A DNA stretch of 64,000 nucleotides from Anaeramoeba flamelloides (Eukaryota; Metamonada; Anaeramoebidae), in contig JANTQA010000023.1 of the NCBI GenBank assembly GCA_027625915.1, positions 12,586,001 through 12,650,000 of the forward strand, given 5' to 3'. The position numbers were made by a program, and so were the translations under genes. The notes under the pieces are model-generated. The model saw only the letters and a list, made by a program, of their open reading frames with translations. It had not been told where the DNA came from and ran no database searches. Shown here one piece after another: positions 56,894-64,000 of the stretch; the stretch's first letter is position 1, and each line of letters starts with the position of its first letter.

Positions 56894-59743
56894 TTAAAAA
56901 AAGTTTTGTGATGAAAAATTGCCCAAATTTTGAAATAAATTCTTCACAAATTTTTGGCATTGTTCATTATGCAAATGTAAATTATATGAATCAATATTTT
57001 TAGCATCATGATCATTGTCAATGTTAACATCATCATGATCATATGAAAATAAAGAACAAGTATAAGAAGGTTCAAATAAAAATTTTTCATACATTTTAAC
57101 CCAATCAATACAATTTTGCAGTTCGTTTTTGGAAAAAAAAGTAATTTTTTGCGTAATATTATTAAAATCTTCTTCAAAATAAAGATAAAAAATGGAAGCA
57201 GCAATTTGCGAAGGCATAAACTGAAGAGAAGTAGGATCCATTGTTAAAACTGTTAATAGTTGAGAAAATTGAAAGAATAATTTCTTGGGGAATTCTTTAA
57301 TTTTATAAACTATTTGGTTATAAGATCCAAATTTATTTTTTTTTTTAATTTTACATATTTTTTTTGGTTTATTTTTTTGTGAAAATGAATTAAAATTTAA
57401 GGGATAACAATTATTTTTTGAATTGTTTTCATTAAATAACTCATAAACAATTTCTTCTTCTTCTTCTTCGTCTTCTTCTTTTTCAAAATTTTCTTTGTTT
57501 TGATTTATTTGTTTTAATTTTTGATTTGTTGTTTTTGAATCGATAAAGTATTTATTGGAATAATTCTTATTAATCTCAATTTTCATTTTATTATCACTAT
57601 TAATAATATTGTTGATGTTGTTGTTGTTGTTATTGTTATTGTTTTTGTAGTTGAATTTAGGAAATTGTGTATTTGTTTCAAAACTTTTTGTTTGGTTAAT
57701 AATTTTTCCTGAACAAAACTTTGGGACATTTTCATTATCAATACCTGCTAATTGTTGTTCATTTTTTTTTAATTTAAAAAACGAATTATTTAATTCTTCT
57801 CCCTCCTCTCTTTTGGCTCTTTCTTCTTTTAGTTGTTGTTTTTGCTGAAATTGAACAAAATTTAAAATTTGATTATTCTTTTTATAAAATCTTTTTTTTT
57901 TTAAATCTGATTTTAAATCTGTTAAATTTTCGAATTGACTTTTTGGTTTTCTTTTTTTACAATCATCGATCTCATAATGGGAATTCTCAGATTTATTATT
58001 ATTAAAAATAATTTTATTATAATTTTTAACATTAATATTATCATTATTATTTTCGTTATTCTTAATATTATTTTTAAATTTTAAATTTGAATTTTGAAAA
58101 CGATTAAAAGAAGAAAAAGGCTGTTTCTTATTTTTTTTCAAAATACTATTGTTTGTGTAATAAGTCTGATTGGAGATTTTTTCAAAATGAGAAAAATTAT
58201 TAAGATTCTTTTTTTCATTTCTGTTGTTATTGTCTTTATTTTCCGTGTAATTTCTGTTATTTCTATTGCCATTGTTTTCATTGTTTGTGTAATTGTCTTT
58301 ATTGTAATTTTTCGTGTAATTTTGATCATAATTATCATTTTTCTGGCTCTTTTGGTTCTTAATTTTGGAAAAAATTTTCTCATTGGGATTGAATTCGCAT
58401 TTGGTAACGCAAATTTCTTTTAAATCTTGGGGCAATAAATTTGGATCGTGCCAAATTAATTTTTGAAGATATAATTGCAGCCAATTGTTTGTTGTTACAG
58501 GACTGATACGGAAATTTAAGGAATTAAAAATGGACATTTCAAACTTGAAAATTGTTTCACGTGTGATTTTGTCATCCAAGATATTAATCAAATCAGAGAC
58601 GGTCAAACTATAAACTTCTTCGGATTTTGAAGCAATGAAAAGACTCACAACTGCCAGCACTTTCAATAACTGCAATGGGAAATGGTCATACAAGGAAAGG
58701 TACCGATCAAAAATGTTTATTGCAATTAAAAATGTTTCCTGTTGAAGTTCGTGCTCTTCACAGATCAAAGATAGCCAATTTAGAACACCAACCCTTTCAA
58801 GTTCGGTGAATTTTTGTCGATTAAGATAAAAGGGATCTGTTTGATAGCGTTTTTCTCTTATCAAATAAGATTCAAATTGCTCTGTAAGGTATTCGTGGTT
58901 TGAGTATCCGTAATTTGAGGAATTGAGGTTATTCAGGATATTTTGAATTTTCTCTTTTTTCGTTTTGGCAGTTTCTTTCGTTTTTTCATTTTGAAAATGT
59001 GTTTTGAGATTACCAAGATTATTGCCTTGAATTTTTTTTTTATTATTTTCCTTGATATGGTTTGGAGAAATTCGAAAAAGTGAATTTTTTTTATTCGTAA
59101 TTTGATTTAATTGGGAAAAAAAGAAATAGTCTTGTTGTTTGTTTCCATTGACTGTTTCTGTTTTTGTTTCTGTTTCCGTTTCTGTTTCCATCCTTATTTC
59201 ATTAAAACTTTCATGACTATTTTTATTTAGACTTATATTCATGCTCATGCTTGTTGACGTATTTATGCTGGTGTCCATATTCATATCCAGATCCATCTTC
59301 ATATTTTCTTTATCGTTCTCATTTTTGTTTGTAATTTTTAAATGATGATTTATATTGTTTTTTTGTCCGACAATAAAACGATCTTTTTTCGTTTGCTTTT
59401 GTTTGCCTTTTTCTTTTTGAAGAAATGGATGACTAGAAAGTTTATTTGAAATTGTCGATTTCCAAATCCCACTTACATTTAGTCCGGTATCTTGTGAGTT
59501 GATCAATGATTTTTGTTTAATTCTGATTCTTTTTGGAAAGAAAACAGAATTGTTTACTTTTCCGCAAACTTTTTGTTGTTGGTGTTGTTCGTGACTGATC
59601 TGATTTTTTTTTTGCTTTTGGTTCTGATAAAACGATGATCCAAGAAACATTTGTGAGGATTGAGTTTGGAAATTGAGATTCGAATGTGGCACACCAGAAA
59701 ATGAACTTCGGAAGAGGTCAGTAGTAACAGGTCTTAGGTACAT
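56894..59743 (-). CDS. A/B-type cyclin with a large insert in the second cyclin fold
   Basis: 949 residues from ATG 59743 to TAA, intronless. Cyclins activate CDKs. The N-terminal cyclin box (~288-417) reads QFESYLIREKRYQTDPFYL, VLNWLSLICEEHELQQETF, AINIFDRYLSLYDHFPLQLL and FIASKSEEVYSLTVSDL (the box Lys kept), which is A/B-like. The MR before the usual LxxW is not kept. The C-terminal fold begins with NNWLQLYLQKLIWHDPNLLP, is broken by ~360 Asn/Lys-rich residues (~450-813), and resumes with KKLFFQFSQLLTVL and QIAASIFYLYFEE. The first ~270 residues are disordered with a TETETETKTETV repeat; no clear RxxL destruction box. Human A/B cyclins are 400-450 residues, so low complexity doubles the length. 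Confidence 0.85.
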   Translation of the reverse strand: MYLRPVTTDLFRSSFSGVPHSNLNFQTQSSQMFLGSSFYQNQKQKKNQISHEQHQQQKVCGKVNNSVFFPKRIRIKQKSLINSQDTGLNVSGIWKSTISNKLSSHPFLQKEKGKQKQTKKDRFIVGQKNNINHHLKITNKNENDKENMKMDLDMNMDTSINTSTSMSMNISLNKNSHESFNEIRMETETETETKTETVNGNKQQDYFFFSQLNQITNKKNSLFRISPNHIKENNKKKIQGNNLGNLKTHFQNEKTKETAKTKKEKIQNILNNLNSSNYGYSNHEYLTEQFESYLIREKRYQTDPFYLNRQKFTELERVGVLNWLSLICEEHELQQETFLIAINIFDRYLSLYDHFPLQLLKVLAVVSLFIASKSEEVYSLTVSDLINILDDKITRETIFKFEMSIFNSLNFRISPVTTNNWLQLYLQKLIWHDPNLLPQDLKEICVTKCEFNPNEKIFSKIKNQKSQKNDNYDQNYTKNYNKDNYTNNENNGNRNNRNYTENKDNNNRNEKKNLNNFSHFEKISNQTYYTNNSILKKNKKQPFSSFNRFQNSNLKFKNNIKNNENNNDNINVKNYNKIIFNNNKSENSHYEIDDCKKRKPKSQFENLTDLKSDLKKKRFYKKNNQILNFVQFQQKQQLKEERAKREEGEELNNSFFKLKKNEQQLAGIDNENVPKFCSGKIINQTKSFETNTQFPKFNYKNNNNNNNNNINNIINSDNKMKIEINKNYSNKYFIDSKTTNQKLKQINQNKENFEKEEDEEEEEEIVYELFNENNSKNNCYPLNFNSFSQKNKPKKICKIKKKNKFGSYNQIVYKIKEFPKKLFFQFSQLLTVLTMDPTSLQFMPSQIAASIFYLYFEEDFNNITQKITFFSKNELQNCIDWVKMYEKFLFEPSYTCSLFSYDHDDVNIDNDHDAKNIDSYNLHLHNEQCQKFVKNLFQNLGNFSSQNFF

Positions 59744-59785
59744 CAGAAAGTGTTGAAATTTAAGAGCTAATTTAACTCTTGTTTT

Positions 59786-59823
<38 letters not shown>

Positions 59824-60656
59824 AAGTAAAATAAAAAAAAATGAATGTCTTTAAATTAAAGCAAAGAGAATTTAATGTAAAAGAATACTAAAGTTGAGAA
59901 TAGTTGCATGTTTTTAAACGTAAGGTGTTTCAAGATAACTCTGGTTAAAAATATTTAATAAAGTGAAATTAGTGACAGTCAAAAAATAGGATTTACAATT
60001 AATCAGAATAAAAGGAAAATTTCTTCTCACTTTTAGAAAAAGTACCTTTGGGAACAATTTTTTTTTCAGCGCCAAAGGTTGTGAGTTTTATTTTGGATTT
60101 TCTGTTTTTCCTTTTTTTTATCAAGAAAATTTTACCCCTTTTCCGAAAAGCTACTTTCAAAATATTGTTGGATCAAAATCTCCTCTTTTCACTTTTTATG
60201 GAAGGATGTAAAAAATCAACTTTACGATCTTGTTTTGTTTTTTTTGTTTTTGCAAATAAGAAAAAAATTAAAATTTTTGGCATACTGAAAGAAGATTCTA
60301 TCTTTTACAATTTTAATCACATTTTGAAGGCTTAAATGAGATCCCAATTAACACAACATGTATAAAATAATTTGCTTTAAAATATTTTTTTTATAAAAAG
60401 GCGATGTTTTTATCGAGTTATACTTCTGGCCTTGTTATTGTAAAAGATATTATTTTTCTGCAAGTGAAGAAATAATTAATTTTTTCCATTTTTTTTCCAT
60501 CTTTTTTTGAAGAATAATCTTTTTTGATGTGTGTGTTTTTGTAAAACCATCAAATTGATTGGTTGGTTAATTTAACAAAATACTAGTATTTACCAAATAT
60601 TTTTTGTGTTCAATTTTTGTTTTGGAGTTACTTCAAGAGTGTGTCTCGCTTTATCA
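59744..60656. other. Upstream flank of the cyclin gene
   Basis: A poly-A tract at 59787-59821 (poly-T on the coding strand, ending 44 bp before the ATG) and AT-rich DNA. The + strand ORF near 60048-60335 is Phe/Lys-rich and unsupported. Confidence 0.45.
59787..59821 (+). repeat. Homopolymer A, about 35 bases, 5' of the cyclin start
   Basis: On the cyclin coding strand this is T35 immediately upstream of the start region, similar in place to the T16 before TAF1. Confidence 0.85.
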
Positions 60657-60884
60657 TACTGTTAATTGTAAAATAAAAAGATCAAAATTTTCATTCAACT
60701 TTCCAAAAAAATCAAATCAAGATCGGAAAATAAATCACCAAAGTTCCCAATTCCCAAAAAAGTTGAAATTAATAATTTAAACTGATTTTAAGAATTAAAA
60801 AAATTTAAAAGTTATATGATTTAAAAATCTTTTTTTGGAAAGCTGTATGAAAATTTTGTTCTATTTATTTTGTAACAAATAGTA
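60657..60884. mobile_element. MITE family H, copy 2
   Basis: 228 bp, left end TACTGTTAATTGTAAAATAA, right end complement of TACTATTTGTTACAAAATAA, each followed by the TTTTCATTCAACTTTCC-type block. TA at both ends. Confidence 0.85.
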
Positions 60885-63800
60885 ACTGGAAAAATTTTAC
60901 TACCACAATTATCAAAGAATATACCCATAAATCGTATTTTTTAAAATTTTTTTGCTTTTTAAAAAAACCACTCATATAGGTACAGTCCCCATATGATAAA
61001 GAAGTGATTCAAAAAAAAGAGAATAAGTAATTGTTAACTTTGTATTCACTCCAATTATTGAGAGAAATAGTTCCAACATTTAGGGTCTAGTCACTTTTGG
61101 TGAATTTTCTTCAGGAACAAGAAATGGCCAATTACCTAAAAAAGTATTTTGAAATTCCACAACGTTTAACTTGTAAAATTAAAAAATAAATTGTTTTTTT
61201 TTTATAATTATTAAAGAAGTGTAAATTACAGTCTAAATTCCCTTAGACTGAAATCCCCTTTCAGAAATTTAAGCGTAAAATTATAGATTTCACAATTATT
61301 AATTAATGAAAATAGCCTCAAACTATCAAAAAAATTTGATATTGTACCAAGACCAAAATCAACAAAATAATAACAGAAAAATACAAAGAATACCAATTAA
61401 ATAAATTAAAACTCAAGGTTGTGGAAAAAAAATAAAAATTCAAATTGGCTTTAAAATCTAAAACTCATATATTTCAATAACCCTGAAATTCAACTTTTTC
61501 CAGATTTTTGAAAATATTAGTAAAAATTCAAAAATTTATTCCCTTTTTTTACCAAAATATATAATTTACCCAGTAACTATTAACAATTTTAATTGCTAGA
61601 TTAATTAAATTGCCAAATTTATCAATTTAAACCCTTTATTAATTATATAAATCAAAAAAAATTTAAATCTTTATAATTAATAGAGAATTAGACTGAATAC
61701 GGAAATCACATTTATATAATTATTCGTCAGTTAAATTATAAATTTATTAGAAAACATCTGATCTGAGAATTAGTTTGCCCAGAATTCATAAAAATAGATT
61801 TTTACTACAAAATCTCAAAAAATCAAAACAAAAGTATTTTCAAGAATAAATAAATTATAAAACCTTGATCGAAAAGTATACAAAAAATCCAAAAAATACT
61901 AATAGCGAAAAATACTTATATTCAACTAGATGATATCAATTACCAACACATTCAAAAGCTAACAAATGATGTTTTAAAAAAATCCTTTGATATAAGGAAA
62001 ATCAATTTTGAACCCATCAGGGCCACAAAAAATCAATAAATAAATAATAAAAAAAGGGTTTTATTTTCTTTAATAAAAGTTTGAAAAAAAATATATTAAT
62101 TTTTATCTTCAGGAAACAACATTTCACGTCAATAGTGACTAAAATTTAAAAGATATTATTGGTTATAATTTACAATTTTGAATTTTGAAGATGCCAAGTG
62201 TCTAAAAATCTGATCATCCTAGAAATACAGAAAAGAATTTATTTACAGGATATTCAATTTTTTTTTCCTTTTTTTTATGTGAAAGAGAATATTATTAAAT
62301 TCTTTTTTAATTCTTACATTATAAAAAATTATTACACCTTTTATTACTTTGTATCCAGAAAATAAATAATCTTTGTTATAATAAATATTAATTTTCAGAT
62401 TTTTTCATTCCTAGATAATTTTGTTCGTTAAATAAAGAATTGTATATTCAAATGATTGAAAATAATTGTATTTTTTTAATAAGAGATAATCTTAACTAGT
62501 AAAATTTTCTTAATATTGAAGATCTATTTTAACCAAAAAAAATTTTATATTTTTCACATAATTTAATTTTTAAAAATAAAAATTTTACAAGATGTTTGGG
62601 AATGTAATAATCTTATCTCCGAAATTCCAAATTCTATTTTTAGCTCACAAAAATGTTGTAAATTGTTGCAAGTATATTTGTGAGTATGGGTAAACAATGT
62701 GTTAAACAAAATTTTCAAAATAGAAATTTTTTTTTCCAATTTTTTGAAACATAGAAAACGATTATTTTCTAAATAAAAAATAAAAAAAATTTTTAACTTA
62801 ATAAATCTAAATTTAATTGATAAAATTTTGATAAATTTATCAAATTTAGATTTATTAAATAACAGACATTATATTTAATTTTATCTGATTAAAATTTAAT
62901 TTGGGTGATTAATCATTAAAAATAATAATAGAATAAAAAAATTTCGTTCAAAATTAAGACTTACAAACATTAAACAAAAAAAAAAAGTTTCGCCATTTCC
63001 AAGAATAACTAAATTATTAAAAAAAATAATAGGTCATATTTTTTTGGTGTTATATTGGAAACATGCAAAATACAATTTGAAAAAACAGAATAAATTCATA
63101 AATTTCTCTATTGATTAAAGATCCATTTCATAAAACAAAACACTAATTAGCAAAGTAATATTTTTTTCAAAATCTTTGTAAAATTTCTTTTTGTTTTTAA
63201 AAAATACCCCCCCTTTTAAAAAAATATATTAAAAATACTAAATATAAATGATATAGACATATTTTCGTTTGACCTTTAAAAAATACTAGTCAATTCAAGT
63301 ATTTTTAGTTTTTAATAAAAAATTTTTCTTTAATATAATGCAACTTCAAGTTACTGTTAATTTGTAAATTAATTTAATGACAGCTATAACAAGCTTTTGT
63401 AAAAAAAAATTGACTATAAAAAAAAATATTCAAAAACCAAACCTGATAGTGAATCCATGATAGACCACTATTTACATATAGAAAGAATATCATTTGGAGC
63501 GATATGGTTGTAGATATTTTTAGGATATATAAATGAAAATTTTATTCAATTATATTTATTTATTTATTTCGAAGAGTAATTAAAAAAAAAGTATATCAAA
63601 TAGAAAAAAAGAGATGATAAAAATAATTAAAATATCAATAAGAAAATTATAATATCTTTTGCCTGACCAAATTAAAAACTATCCACATAAACCACTGATC
63701 AATTTATTTGACAATAAATAGTAACCAGGTACTTTTCCCCAATCAAAATGGAATCAATTTTTTTAAATTGATACAGCTGATTATAATTTAAAAACTGGAT

Positions 63801-64000
63801 TTTTAATTCTAATCAATTCTAGATTAATTTTTCAGATTTGGGATTATTTTAATATATCTATTTATCAAATGGTTTTACATGATATATTAAGGATATTTAA
63901 ATAACACCCCCCCCACACACACACACAATCTACTAAATAGTTTTTTTATTAAAAGAAATGTTTAAATATGAAATTATTTTTTGAAAATCAAAATTTCAAA
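60885..64000. other. 3.1-kb gene-free AT-rich region
   Basis: No open frame of note on either strand. Holds a hairpin at 62798-62858 and a short C-run/CA repeat near 63907-63927. Confidence 0.5.
62798..62858. repeat. Inverted repeat (hairpin)
   Basis: TTAATAAATCTAAATTT faces its complement around a short AT core with further pairing (TTGATAAA/TTTATCAA); arms of about 25 bases. Confidence 0.7.

Noticed and set aside
58094-58423. 109-residue Ile/Val/Phe-rich + strand ORF
   Set aside because: Antisense of the Asn-rich insert in the cyclin gene.

Overview
The window is a very AT-rich stretch (roughly 80% A+T by eye) of a eukaryotic nuclear genome, almost certainly a free-living protist. The evidence is a set of ordinary eukaryotic genes (IWS1, TAF1, a Rab14-like GTPase, an A/B-type cyclin, a protein disulfide isomerase, a kexin relative), GT-AG introns, and proteins swollen by Lys/Glu-, Ser-, Asn- and Thr/Asp-rich low complexity. 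The style (KEKEKE runs, homopolymer-rich spacers, TAA stops) recalls the metamonad Anaeramoeba, but that is an inference from gene style and no marker gene proves it. No virus-like element, LTR, reverse transcriptase or transposase reading frame was seen.

Layout. 1-973: end of a 1.2-1.3 kb TIR transposon. 1360-2996 (-): IWS1/SPN1. 4606-5394 (+): unknown coiled-coil protein. 6330-9661: a nest of short inverted-repeat elements inserted in or beside an older dispersed repeat. 9662-12637: nearly pure A/T DNA with a decayed tRNA-like sequence. 12638-14338 (-): kexin-like protein with all four catalytic positions replaced. 14339-20880: non-coding, with seven TIR elements or fragments. About 20893-22480 (+): C2-TerD-TerD protein with a disrupted frame. 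22920-24216: second copy of the large TIR element. 25259-30157 (+): intronless TAF1. 32958-44834 (+): a PDI-family gene in six exons spread over 11.9 kb, with introns of 4.1 and 5.3 kb full of transposon copies. 45687-46882: third large TIR element. About 47930-48400 (+): possible unassigned exons. 48759-51665 (+): Rab14-like GTPase in five exons. 52644-55330: more TIR elements and a second copy of the older repeat. 56894-59743 (-): cyclin, flanked by very long poly-A tracts. 59744-64000: AT-rich DNA with one more element and no recognised gene.

The genes do not form a pathway. IWS1 and TAF1 are general RNA polymerase II factors. The PDI, the kexin relative and Rab14 belong to the secretory/endosomal system. 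The cyclin is cell-cycle machinery. The dominant non-genic theme is a dense set of non-autonomous DNA transposons: at least ten inverted-repeat families, most apparently inserted at TA, one with eight copies. They fill intergenic space and inflate the PDI introns.

Three reading-frame breaks in host genes (one in IWS1, two in the C2-TerD gene) lie in poly-A runs, so homopolymer length error is the first explanation to test. The C2-TerD gene also carries an in-frame TGA that this does not explain.
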